Below are positions 46,607 through 57,380 of a stretch of 64,000 nt of DNA, one piece after another. Made by a program: the position numbers and the translations under genes. The notes below the pieces were generated by a model, which worked only from the letters and a program-made list of their open reading frames with translations, was not told the DNA's origin and searched no databases. Numbering within the stretch: the first letter of the stretch is position 1; the number at the start of each line of letters is the position of its first letter. Origin of the DNA: Casuarina equisetifolia (Eukaryota > Streptophyta > Magnoliopsida > Fagales > Casuarinaceae); NCBI GenBank assembly GCA_028551475.1, contig CM052354.1, positions 14,221,258-14,285,257 of the forward strand, read 5' to 3'.

Positions 46607-47580
46607 ATGGCTATGGAGAAAGGAGTAGTTGTTATGAGGTATAATAAACCACCTTTGTTTAATGGGATAAATTATAGACATTGGAAGCAACTCATGCAAG
46701 TCTTCATTGTCAGTCAAGACCCTGAAGCTTGGCAGATGATCAGAAAGGGTACTACTTTACCCGAAACTGATGAATGGAGTAAAAATGAAGCTAAAATCAT
46801 GGGAATAAATGCTAAGGCTATGAACATGATTTATAATGGGTTGAAAGCTTATGAATTTAATAAGGTGTCATCTTGCCTCACGGGTAAGGAAATATGGGAC
46901 AAATTAGAAGTCATATTTGAAGGTACAACGAAAGTTAAGTCATTTAAGGTAACCATCTCACTCATGACTATGAATTGTTTACTATTAGTGACATGTTTGG
47001 TAGATTTACAAAAATAATATCTGAACTTAGGTTGCTAGGTAAGACGTACACAAATGAAGAAATGGTTAGAAAAATGCTAGTATCTATACTCGAGAGCTGG
47101 GATCCTAAGAAAATGACCAAAGAAGAAGCACATGATCTAGATAGTCTAACCTTAGATGATCTACTAGGATCACTAAAGACTCATGAAATGCAATTAATTA
47201 GGAGGGTAAAAGAAAAAGAGAATAGAAGGTCACTTGCTCTAAAAGTAGAAATAGAAAAGATTGAAGAGGTTGAGTCCGAAAATGATGAGATTGCTCTTAT
47301 AGCTAGAAGATTTAGAAAATATCTTTAAAAAGGTCTAGGAAGAAACAAAGGACAACCTAGAAGAAATGAAGCATATGAATCTAGGGATAACTTATGCTAA
47401 AAGTGTAGAAAGCCTAGACATATCAAAGCTTATTACTCCTCACTCAAGAAGAAGAACAATAAAGGAAAGAAGAAGGCAATGATTGCTGCCTGGGATGATG
47501 AGAACTCCTCATCAGATGAAGAAGAACAAAAAGAAGTCGCCCACCTTTGCTTAACTACAAATGCAATAATAAAAGAAAAA
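46607..47580 (+). pseudogene. Copia A gag
   Basis: The start ATG is at 46607. The first frame reads YNKPPLFNGINYRHWKQLMQ, then MIYNGLKAYEFNKVSSCLTG and KEIWDKLEVIFEG (UBN2-type gag). After about 46960 a deletion relative to sister B shifts the frame. It continues at 46975-47328 with DMFGRFTKIISELRLLGKTY, TLDDLLGSLKTHEMQL. The knuckle near 47397-47440 is ruined (C-stop-KC...Y). A Lys/Ser/Asp/Glu-rich tail with NNKGKKKAMIAAWDDE follows. The match to B is close, which helps to place the lesions. Confidence 0.88.
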
Positions 47581-47599
47581 CTTGAGGTAAATGATTTTG

Positions 47600-48345
47600 A
47601 ACTCGAAACAAATCTTAGTGGTGATATTGAAACTACTTTTTTTTAATCTGGTTGAGTATGCAACAAAAATGAAAGAAAAATATAAGAAGATGAAGGCTAA
47701 ATACAAATCTATAAAAACTAAAACTAAAAAGGATAAACCTGCCATGATAGTATCTATAACTTGCAAGCATGATAATACTTATGAAAACATTTCTGTTAAG
47801 ACTAATACATGCTCCATGACTAATATTTGTTCTAACTTAGAAAATAAGCATGATGATGCATCAAAAAGAGTATGTGACCGAGACACAGTCAAGTTAAACA
47901 TGAAAATTCTAGAATTAGAAAAAGAGAAATCTAAAATTCAAATGAAACTGGATAAAACGAACATATTATTATATAAGTTTACAAAAGGTAGTAACTTGTT
48001 AAATAATATATTAAAGTCACAAAGAGGTGTATACAATAAAGCTAGTATAGGATACAATTCTTTAAAAAAATACAAAAACACCTACAAATTTCCTTGATAA
48101 TAATGACTACAAACTCTTACTGCATCATAAATGTTCTTACTATGAATATATCGATCATGCATTCAATACATGTCCAGTTAGATTTAGAAGAGCATACAAG
48201 ATCAAAAAAGTGTGGATGCCTAAAAAGATAATAAATGCATTAGAAACTAACACTAATGGACCTAAAGAAAAAAGGGTACCAAGATCTCCAACACAAATTT
48301 TTGTTTCTGCAGGATATGAGCAGGAACATAGACAAGAAAAAGCAC
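47600..48345 (+). pseudogene. Copia A coiled-coil spacer
   Basis: The frame 47591-48097 is rich in Lys and Glu (YATKMKEKYKKMKAKYKSIK, LNMKILELEKEKSKIQMKLD). It resembles the long helical segment between gag and protease of SIRE-like elements. A sister copy is found in minus orientation at 50813-51055. The function in the family is not well defined. No enzyme motif is present. Confidence 0.7.
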
Positions 48346-48740
48346 AAAGAGTTGTGGATTCTAGACAGCGGCTATTCCCATCATATGACTGGGATGATGA
48401 AGCTCTTCTCAACACTTAAGTTGAAGTCCAGAGGTATTGTATCTTTTAGAGATAACTCCAAAGGAAGAATTAAAGGTATAGGCACCATAGGTAACCTGAA
48501 ATCCCTTTTCATATCTCATGTGCTGTATGTTGATGAATTGAAATTTAATCTACTGAGTATAAGTCAATTGTGTGATAATAACTTCAAAATCAGATTTGGA
48601 AAAGAAGCTTTTCTTGTTGAAAATTTGGAAAATAATGTGAGAATTATTGGGAAAAGAGAAGATAATATCTATGTGCTTGATCTTAGTGAGTTAACAAATG
48701 AACAAACATGCTTAATTGTTAATAAAAGTGCTAATGCTTG
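48346..48740 (+). pseudogene. Copia A protease
   Basis: ELWILDSGYSHHMTGMMKLF lies at about 48349-48408 within a 257-codon open frame (48256-49029), with the Copia DSG triad kept. Downstream, FISHVLYVDELKFNLLSISQ is the conserved segment leading to the integrase zinc region. No lesion is seen in the protease itself, but it lacks an upstream in-frame gag. Confidence 0.9.
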
Positions 48741-49730
48741 GTTGTGGCATAGAAAACTCAGTCATGCTAGTCTAGGATTATTAGATAAATTATCTAAGAA
48801 TGGCCTAGTTAGAAGACTACCCAAGCTCACATTTGATAAAGATCAACTATGTGATGCTTGTGTGAAAGGGAAGCATACTCAAAGTAGTTTTAAACCAAAG
48901 TTAACCGTGTCTACGTCAAGACCATTAGAAATGATACATATGGATTTGTTTGGTCCTTTAAGAACAACAACTATGAATGGAAAGTATTATGCCTTAGTTA
49001 TATTAGATGACTATACTAGATATACCTAGGTATATCTACTTGCTAGGAAAGATGAAGCATTCGAGAAATTTGCTGATTTCTCTAAAATGGTCCAAAATGA
49101 AAATGATCTTACCATTGTTAAGATTTGGACAGATCATGGTGGTGAGTTCAAAAATTGTCTTTTTAAGAAATTCTATTCTAAGAACAGCATATCTCATAAT
49201 TTTTCAGCACCTAGGACACCTCAACAACATAGTGTTGTAGAAAGGAAAAATAGGATACTCCAAGAAATGGCTAGAACCATGATGTGTGAATACAATCTGC
49301 CTAAACACTTTTGGAGAAAAGCTGTAAGTACAGTTTCTACATTTCAAATAGAGCATTCTTAAAACCAGTCTTGAAGAAGATTCCATTTGAGTTACTGTTT
49401 GGTAGAAAACCCAACATATCCTACTTTCATGTGTTTGGAAATAAGTGCTTTATTTTAAACTATGGAAAAGAGTCACTTGGAAAATTTGACTATAAGAGTG
49501 ATGAGGCCATATTTCTCAATTATTCTCAAACTAGCAAAGCATACAGAGTTTTCAATAAGAGAACTCTAGTTGTTGAAGAATCTATTCACGTAAAATTCAA
49601 GGATGATTCTGATCTAAACTCCGTTGAACAAAATGCAAATGATAAATATGCATCCGTTAAGGGGGAGTTAGACTCAAGAGAATTTACCTTTCCTAGAGTA
49701 AGAAATGAAGTAGATTAACAACATATTTTA
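48741..49730 (+). pseudogene. Copia A integrase
   Basis: The zinc part WLWHRKLSHASLGLLDKLSK and LCDACVKGKHTQSSF carries HHCC. The core has PLEMIHMDLFGPLRTTTMNG, then DDYTRYT and a stop where the family has Trp (TGG to TAG), IVKIWTDHGGEFKNCLF and PQQHSVVERKNRILQE, so D, D and E are all kept. A frameshift at about 49325-49345 precedes the C-terminal part (49311-49718: ELLFGRKPNISYFHVFGNKC). Confidence 0.92.
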
Positions 49731-49829
49731 GGAAATCCAGTAAATAGTGTAAGTACATGGTATAGATATCATAATACATGTGAACATCAAGTGTTCTTAT
49801 CTCAAATAGAGCCAAAGAAAGTAGATGAA

Positions 49830-50752
49830 GCTCTTGAAGATGAAAGTTGGTTTCTTGCTATGCAAGAAGAACTGAATTAGTTTGAAAGGAGCAAAGTCTG
49901 GAAATTAGTTCCAAGACCACAAAACCATTCAGTCATAGGAACCAAATGGGTGTTCAGAAATAAATTAGATGAGTGTGGGACCATTGCCAGAAACAAAGCT
50001 AGATTAGTAACACAAGGATATAGTCAAGAAGAAGGAATTGACTATGATGAAACATTTGCTCCTGTGGCTAGGTTAGAAGCAAATCAGATGCTACTTGCTT
50101 TTGCTTGCTATATGAATTTTACACTATTTCAAATGGATGTGAAGAGAGCATTTTTAAATGGTGTTGATAAGGAAAAGATTTATGTAGGACAACCACCTGG
50201 ATTTGAAGATCCCACATGTCCAGATCATGTGTTTAAGCTTTCTAAAGCTTTATATGGATTAAAACAAGCCCCACGGGCTTGGAATGACAAGCTGAGTAAC
50301 TTTTTATTAAATACAAATTTTAGAAAAGGAAAGGTAGATAATACATTGTTTATTAAGACACAAGGAAAAGAGATCTTGATTTTTCAAATCTATGTTTATG
50401 ATATTGTGTTTGGTTCTACAAATTTTGCAATGTGTGAACAATTTGTAGATTCCATGAAACATGAGTTTGAGATGAGTATGATGGGTGAATTAAATTATTT
50501 TCTTGGACTCCAAATTAAACAAACACCTAAAGGAATATTCATAAGTCAAACTAAGTATACCAAAGAATTACTCAAGAAATACAACATGCATGATTCTAAA
50601 CTTATAAATACTCTTATGAGCACATCTACATCTTTATCGTATGACAATGTTGGATTTGGCGTTGATTTTAGAATGTATAGAGGCATGAGTGGTTCGTTAC
50701 TATATTTAACTGCTTTTCGGCCAGACATCATGTTCAATGTTTGTTTATGTAT
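49830..50752 (+). pseudogene. Copia A reverse transcriptase, truncated
   Basis: It reads ESWFLAMQEELN, stop, then GTKWVFRNKLDECGTIARNK, LFQMDVKRAFLNGVDKEKIY and LSKALYGLKQAPRAW. The catalytic box reads FQIYVYDIVFGS, with Tyr replacing the first Asp. MMGELNYFLGLQIKQT, SQTKYTKELLKKY and LLYLTAFRPDIMFNVCLC follow. The frame then ends at a junction with inverted sister sequence. It cannot be active. Confidence 0.92.
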
Positions 50753-51340
50753 TTGAATTTCCTGTTTCGCTCTTTTTAGCTCAAGTATTCTCAGGTTAAG
50801 TGTAGTTATGTCCTAGTTCTCACAAACAACTCTTGAGATATCATCATGCTTGTTTTCTAAATCAGAACAAATATCAATCATAGAACATTTATCAAATCTC
50901 ATAGAAATACTCTTAGATACATTGGAGCTTTCATGCATACAAGGCATAGAAGATATTATGACAGGTTTATCAATTTTAGATTTATCTTTTGCAAATTTAT
51001 ATTTAGCTTTCATCCTCTTGTATTTTTCTTTCATCTTAGTTGCATATTCAACCAAATCAAAGAAAGCAATCTCAATATCACCATTAAGATTTGTTTCAGG
51101 TTCAGAATCACTTACCTTAAGTTTTTCTTCTATTGTTGCACTTGCGGTTAGGCAAAGGTGAGCAACTTCTTCTTATTCTTCCTCATCTGATGAATAGCTT
51201 TCATCATCCCAAGCAACAATCATTGCCTTCTTCTTACCTTTATTGTTCTTATTTTTGGCAAAGGGCAATCATCCTTGATATATCCAGGTTTTCTACACTC
51301 ATAGCATAAGTTATCCCTAGAATCATGTGTTTCATTCTTC
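50753..51340 (-). pseudogene. Copia B knuckle and coiled spacer
   Basis: Left of gag the minus strand continues with a degenerate knuckle, an acidic run and the helical segment YATKMKEKYKRMKAKYKFAK (51055-50813). It then reads on through a stop into LNLRILELKRAKQEIQI and breaks at the junction. It is colinear with 47330-47950 of copy A. Confidence 0.75.
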
Positions 51341-51345
51341 CTAGG

Positions 51346-52113
51346 TTATCCTTTATTTCTTCCTAGATCTTTTTTAAGAAATTTTCTAAATCTTCTAGCT
51401 ATAAGAGCAATCTCATCACTTTCGGACTCTACCTCTTCATTCTTTTTTATTTCTACTTTTAAGGCAAGTGACCTTCTATTTTCTTTCTCTCTTACCCTTC
51501 TAATTAATTGCATCTCATCAATCTTTAATGATCCTAATAGATCATCTAAGGTTAAATTATCAAGGTCATGAGCTTCCTCTATGGCCATTTTCTTTGGATC
51601 CCATCTCTCGGGTAAGGATACTAGCATCTTCCTAACCATCTCCTCATTTGTATAAGTCTTTCCTAACAACTTTAGTTCAGAAACTATTTTAGTAAATCTA
51701 CCAAACATATCACTAACAATTTCATATTCAAGCATAGTAAACAATTCAAAATCATGAGTAAGCATTGTCACTTTAGATGATTTAACCTTTTTTGTACCTT
51801 CAAATATAACTTGTAACTTGTCCCATATTTCCTTGCCGGTGAGGCAAGATGATACTTTGTTGAATTCATGAGCTTTCAACCCATTATAAATCATGTTCAT
51901 AGCCTTAGCATTTATTCCCATGATTTTAGCTTCATTTTGACTCCATTCATTAGTTTCAAGTAAAGCAGTATCCTTTCTAATTATTTGCCAAGCTTTAGGG
52001 TCTTGACCAACAATGAAGACTTGCATAAGTTGCTTCCAATGTCTATAATTTATCCCATCAAACAAAGGTGGTTTATTATACCCCGTAACAGCTACTCCTT
52101 TCTTTACAACCAT
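51346..52113 (-). pseudogene. Copia B gag
   Basis: A 255-codon open frame, the longest intact gag in the window. It reads YNKPPLFDGINYRHWKQLMQ, LTGKEIWDKLQVIFEGTKKV, VTMLTHDFELFTML, DMFGRFTKIVSELKLLGKTY and SDEIALIARRFRKFLKKD. A knuckle-like CYECRKPGYIKDDC (His replaced by Tyr) lies further left near 51290. It begins 63 bases inside the 5' LTR end. Being open, it shows what copy A lost: about 20 bases near residue 125. Confidence 0.93.
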
Positions 52114-52176
52114 CTAAATGGATCTACTCTAAGATGTTAAGCCTTTGAATCAGAAAACTTAGCTCTTGATGCCAAT

Positions 52177-53729
52177 TGTAAGGTTTTATGACCAAACGAG
52201 AAAAGGGGGTTTGAATTGGTTTCTAAGGTTTTAGCTTTATTTTTCTGTTCTTATTCTATTTCATGCAAGATTTTTATTCAACACAATTATATCAAAGCAT
52301 ATAATCAAAGAGATAAGACAAGATAAGCAAGCTCAAAGGTTTACACGGTGGTTCGGCACTTTTAACCTACTTCCACCCTCTTCTCCTTCAACTTAAATCA
52401 AGTTGAAGTCTACTTTACTTTAAGCTAGGAGAAATCCTCTCTTACACTTCACAACTCCTTAACAAGAAAGTTATTTGATCCTCAGTTACAAAGCTTAGGT
52501 TGAATCAACCATATCATATCAAACAAATCCTCAAATATATAATGTGTGTGAGGAATAATGCTTCTTAAAGAGTTGATTGAAGATATGTAAGTTTACTTCA
52601 AGCTTTATTCATGAAACCTTTAATTTTTCAAAACTAGGGTTTCAGATTTACAAAGAGCTTTATGTGCAAATAACATTTTAAAGTAATCTAGCATATATAA
52701 AAATCAATCTAACAATAGATATTCATAAGATAATAGATTTTAAGGAATATCATCGAAGATTCTTTCTTTCTCCAAGGATTGAAGAACACGATAGTATGAG
52801 TATACAATTCAAAGCTTTAATCTCTTTTAATAAAATTAGTAGTATATCATTCAGCAGCTCCTAAACATTCACTTGAAGCTCCTTATATAGCATATTATCA
52901 AATCTTGAGCACTTTAGGGTTTTGGTTCAAACCTGTTTGAGATTTTTCTGTTAAGACTTAATAGAAGTGACATGAAACAGCTGCAAAGGCAAGGATTATC
53001 ATAGTAGAGGACCGTTTTGACACATCCATCACCTCATTCTTCTTCCCGTTGGAGAGTCGGTAGTCAAGAGAGAAGGAGGAGGATAGCTTCGTACAAAGAT
53101 TAAGGCTTCATTCTGTTCAACATAAGAGAGTAGTCTCTCATCAAAGTGAAACGGCCACGTTTCACTTAAGTGAGGTCTACTTGGGCTGAGCTCTGTGGGC
53201 CTATTTGTGAACTAAATTGTGTAGGCCTACTTCACACTGGTCCAATAGTCAATCGGTCTAGCAGTTAGTTGGTTTAATAATGATCCAGTAGGTAATCAGT
53301 CCAACAATGATCCAGCAAGCAATCGGTCCAATAATGATTCAACAATCATTTGGTCCAATAATGATTCAGCAAGCAATCGGTCTAGGACAAACTAGTGAAT
53401 ATTTTCTCTTTTATTTGTATTGAGCAAATAGTATATCTTTATCCTTCACAAGTACATATAAGCACACAATTACCAAGTATCATTTTCTTTTAATATAAAC
53501 ACTAATATTTTTGCTCATTAAATCAAATAAAATAATTTATCTTAACTTTATATGTGATGTTTGATAATAGAATGTAGGAAACTGGCTACTTTATAATATC
53601 ATTAATTGATATTATAATTTGCATACCTTTTACTTCCTTTGGTATTCAATATATGCACATAAAGATGTTATCATACATTCATAAATAAAATTTTTCTCAA
53701 TAAAACACATCAACACATGATTTTCAACA
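52177..53729 (-). repeat. 5' LTR of Copia B
   Basis: It starts 'tgtaaggttttatgaccaaa' and ends 'acacatgattttcaaca'. It is 1.55 kb and colinear with the other two SIRE-like LTRs but more diverged: the stretch 53215-53400 has short repeats of 'caatcggtc.aataatgatt' not seen in the others. Confidence 0.88.
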
Positions 53730-55345
53730 ATACTCAAGAGCTACCTAAGATAGGATAAATGACCCTTGCATCAAGTAATTTGATTACCTTAGCCTTCACC
53801 ACCTCTTGCATCTTTAAGTTTAAGTGCCTCTGAGATTTAACAATGGTCTTGTATTGTTCCTCCATCAAAATCTTATGAATGCATAGTGAACGACTAATTC
53901 CCTTAATATTAGCTATTTTCCATCCAATTGCACCTTTATGCTCTTTCAACACTTGAAGTAGTTTCTCTTCCATCAATTTTGATAAAGAATAAGATATAAT
54001 AGCTAGTAAAGAAGAATTTGCATCTAATAAATATATTTCAAATGTGGTAAGGGTCTAAGTTCAAGAGTTGGAGGCTCTTCAATTAATGGTTTAGGCTTTA
54101 TTGTGTGTTGTCCCAACTCCTTGAACTTTGTTGCCTTTTGTAGTGAACATGATGGATTTGCCTCCATGAGATTTGCATACTCTTGTATCTCCTCACTTTC
54201 AATTTTCTTATTCTTTAAGTGAACCAAACATGCTTTAAATGGGTCATTAAAATTTTTTCCTACAAAATCTTATTCACAAGCTTATTAATTGTCTTAACCT
54301 TAAAGCAAGAAATATCATCAAAAAGATGTTTCATTACTATAAAAACATTAAATGTGATAGAATCATCTTGAACTCTCAAAATTAACTTCCCTTGCTATAC
54401 ACTAGTTATAGTTCTTCCTATTGTTAGGAAAGGTTAACCTAAGATAAGTGGTACCTCAAAGTCCTTTTTCATATTAAGTACTATAAAATCTATAAGAAAT
54501 ATAAATTTGTGAACTTTCTCCAATACATCTTCCACCATGCTCCTTGGATATTCTATTGATTGATTAGCCAATTGCAAGGACATTGTGGTTGCTTTCACTT
54601 CCCCTAATCCCAATTTCTTGAAAACTAAAAAAGGCATTAAATTAATACTTGCTTCTAAATTGCATAATGCCTTACCAAAGTAAGAATGTCCAATAGTGCA
54701 AGGAATTGTAAAACTCTCTAGATCTTTTAATTTCAATGGTAGTTTATTTTGCAAGATGGTTAAACACTCTTCAATTAACTTCACAATCTCATTAATACTT
54801 CCTTTCGTTTTTCAATATCTTCTTTAGAAATTTTACATAGTTGGGCATTTGAGCTAAAGCATCTACCAACGGAATATTAATGTGTAATTTTTTGAATATG
54901 TCAAGAAAATTTGAAAACTGCTTATTTATTCTATGTTGCTAGAGCCTCTAAATTAAGCTTCGTCCCTTCTGTTTGCTTGAATCTTAGTGGTGGCCTTATT
55001 GTATTTGGGTTACTCCATGAAAAATTTTGGATGGTTACAACATCCAAATTATAATTATTCTAGTAAGGATTATTTTATGACCTGAATTCTTGACAAAATT
55101 AGCATTTTTACGAGATTGAGCAAAAAGGTTACCTACCTAACATTCTATGCTCATGTCTTCCACATATAGATCACATGTCTTATTCTGAATTCTCATGTTT
55201 AGAGCACTTAGGTTATCTATTTTCTTGTTGAGTGCTTCAAATTGTCTGCAAATTACAATGATGGCATCCCCTTCATGAATTCCGGATGTGATCCTTTTAC
55301 AAGCTAAATTTTCATATTCTTGAGTAAAAGACTGGAGTTATGTCA
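53730..55345 (-). pseudogene. Athila protease and RT start, truncated
   Basis: Minus-strand pieces of an Athila-type polyprotein. The gag-protease linker near 54880-55000 is followed by protease at 54434-54784: LKDLESFTIPCTIGHSYFGK, ALCNLEASINLMPFLVFKKL, FIFLIDFIVLNMKKDFEVPL. In place of the retropepsin D-x-G the family has DLGASIN, here NLEASIN. A linker at 54024-54227 leads to the RT N-terminus at 53734-53976: LLQVLKEHKGAIGWKIANIK, ISRSLCIHKI and KVIKLLDARVIYPI. RT stops at SS-stop-V, where the Copia B LTR begins. The rest of RT is not next to either side of the Copia compound. Confidence 0.88.
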
Positions 55346-57380
55346 CAGAACCAAAATACTCAATTCATTTGCCTGGTTTGGCTCACTCAAGTGAAAATGC
55401 TGAAAACTCTCAGTACATGCAAGAAATTCAGAAAGTACAAAGAAAAATCTCAAAACAAATCACAAGGTGTGGGCTGATTGTTGCCATACATTGGCAGAAT
55501 GCAGGGAAAGCGTTCTATCATGGCTTAATTTGACGTGGCCTATCCTACACAAGCCCAAATGCCCAATAGTAATACAATTGAGAAGATAAGTCTCACCACA
55601 GTAATTAGAATTGATTTCCAAGGAGTCTCTACAATAAATAACTAAGAGTATTGATTGCTTTGACTATCTTAGGAACCTATAGAGTTTTTATGATGTATTA
55701 ATTACTTTGACTATCTTGAGAACCTATGTAGCTTTTATGATGTAATTACTTTCGTTGACTAGCCTCTTAAAAATATTAGAATCTTTCCTATAAGTAGCCA
55801 CCCTCTAATGTAATGAAGCAGTTCATGATTTATAAGATTAAGTTAAAACTTTGGCTTTCTTCCAAGTTCTGTATTTCTTGGCTTATTTCAAGAGTGGTGA
55901 ACGTTCTTACTCTATATCTCTTTGGGACTACTTCCCAATAGAGTGGTGAGTGTTTATCCTTGAATTCTAAGGTGGTGAGTAATCTATATCCTTAGTTTTC
56001 AAAGATAATTTTATCTTTTATTTTGCTCCTCTTCATCTAGTATCATAATTGAAGCAAAAAAGATTTCCTGAAGACATTTATCTCCGAAACATTTAATGCC
56101 AATGCTTATTTCCTTGTATTACAGCTCCAAAACTTAGAGTAGTACTATCTTCGATATAGAAGACTTGCCAGAGTATCATGAGCATCAGAGCCCCGAAGCT
56201 AAAATACCATTTGCGAATATTTCTAGTAAATTGGAATCGAGAGAAGATTTTAAGATATACTGTGTTGGCAAGGTCTAAGGGGTTTTAGAAGTTTTTGTAA
56301 AGTGGAAGAGCCATCCCATGTATAATTTTATGTGGCTTTAAAGATTTGTAACAGCTGATCCTAACTCGTTGAAAATCAATCAATCTGAAAACTCAATTGA
56401 TAAAGATAGAATCCCAACTCAAATGCTGCTCATCGTATTGGTTTTTTGGATTCATTCATATCAACTTTAATCTTTTATAGTGTAGTAGGTATCTAGTAGT
56501 CAGCTCGATCATAAGTAACTTATCCTTTGATTTCAAATGGAACAAGATTCACATTGTTTAATTATTCTTTGAGGTGAGATTTCTTTGTAGTGCAGTAGTG
56601 TTGAGATTCCACTGCAGAGCGTTTTAGAGATTGCTATATTCTCCGTTTAGTCTTTTTTTTTTAAAATATAAAAATAAAAAGTTGTTCTTCATCAATGGTT
56701 GAGACACAAAGTTTGCATCAGACCTTTTCTTGTACATTTGAGTTGGGCTAGATCATTAATCAGGAGTTTCAGGAAAGTGACGTATTATGGGGAACTAAAA
56801 TCAGCCAGACAGTTTTTCTGCTTTCTCCCTCTCCTTGTCTGATAGAATTCTTTCTCCTCTTACTATTTTTATCATCAATCATCATTGTAAAATAAGGTTG
56901 CAGCACTCAGCACTCTGTCGTTTTTACTTTCCTTATTTCCTGGCCTTTCTTTTTTCTTTTTCCTTTTGAAAGGGGAAATAGAAACTGTTTTTTCAACATT
57001 ATTTTAAAGCACTTGCATCAACCAGAATGACTTCCCATATTGCTAAGAGGTTGGTCAATTTCATTATTTTCTGTTTTTTCCTTTCTTCGTCCTAGTGGTT
57101 AGTAAGTGATACGATTCAATATTGTGTTAAGGAAATGAATGTATATTGCCATTATTTTTCTCCTTGAAGAGTTTGCTTGAGAAGTGATGCTAGCTTTGAA
57201 TTTCATGTTTTCTGGTAATCCAGAGTGAGGGTTTCTTTCTTTCCTTTTTTTTTTTTTAACAGTGTTTATGTGGAGTTCATTTTTACCATGCACTAGAGAG
57301 CTTTACTTTTCTATAAATTAACTACATAAAACTTACTGTCTTGATTCTTAATATTGTAAATGTTGTTTTGATTTGTCTAG
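55346..57380. other. LTR-like scrap and unassigned sequence upstream of the methyltransferase pseudogene
   Basis: 55560-56035 looks like the end of an LTR on the plus strand: a promoter-like tract, 'tgtaatgaagcagttcatga', two 'gagtggtgag' words, and then 'tctagtatcat', resembling a tRNA-Met primer site. It holds a tandem 47-bp repeat. The remaining 1.3 kb to the first methyltransferase exon shows no coding family. An upstream exon of that gene is expected there but was not found. Confidence 0.45.
55649..55742. repeat. 47-bp tandem repeat
   Basis: 55649-55695 and 55696-55742 are adjacent copies. Each has 'ctttgactatctt.ggaacc' (with one swapped base) and ends 'ttttatgatg'. A third partial unit starts at 55743 ('taattacttt'). 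Confidence 0.9.

Larger units (their letters stand above)
45003..50752 (+). mobile_element. SIRE-like Copia element A, 3' half missing
   Basis: The 5' LTR (45003-46543), a primer site, gag, coiled-coil segment, protease, integrase and RT are present in order. The element stops inside the RT/RNase H connection after RPDIMFNVCLC at about 50752, where it joins minus-strand sequence of a sister copy. There is no RNase H, polypurine tract or 3' LTR. The long LTRs, the UBN2-type gag and the extended coiled region between gag and protease agree with SIRE/Maximus-type Copia; the lineage name is an inference. Confidence 0.88.
50753..53729 (-). mobile_element. SIRE-like Copia element B, 3' half missing
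   Basis: On the minus strand the 5' LTR (53729-52177), primer site (TTGGCATCAAGAGC, 52175-52162), gag (52113-51346) and coiled segment (51055-50813) are present. The element stops at about 50753 within the coiled segment and is joined tail-to-tail to element A. Protease, integrase and RT are missing. The LTR start abuts an Athila RT fragment at 53730, so B originally inserted into that element. Confidence 0.88.
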
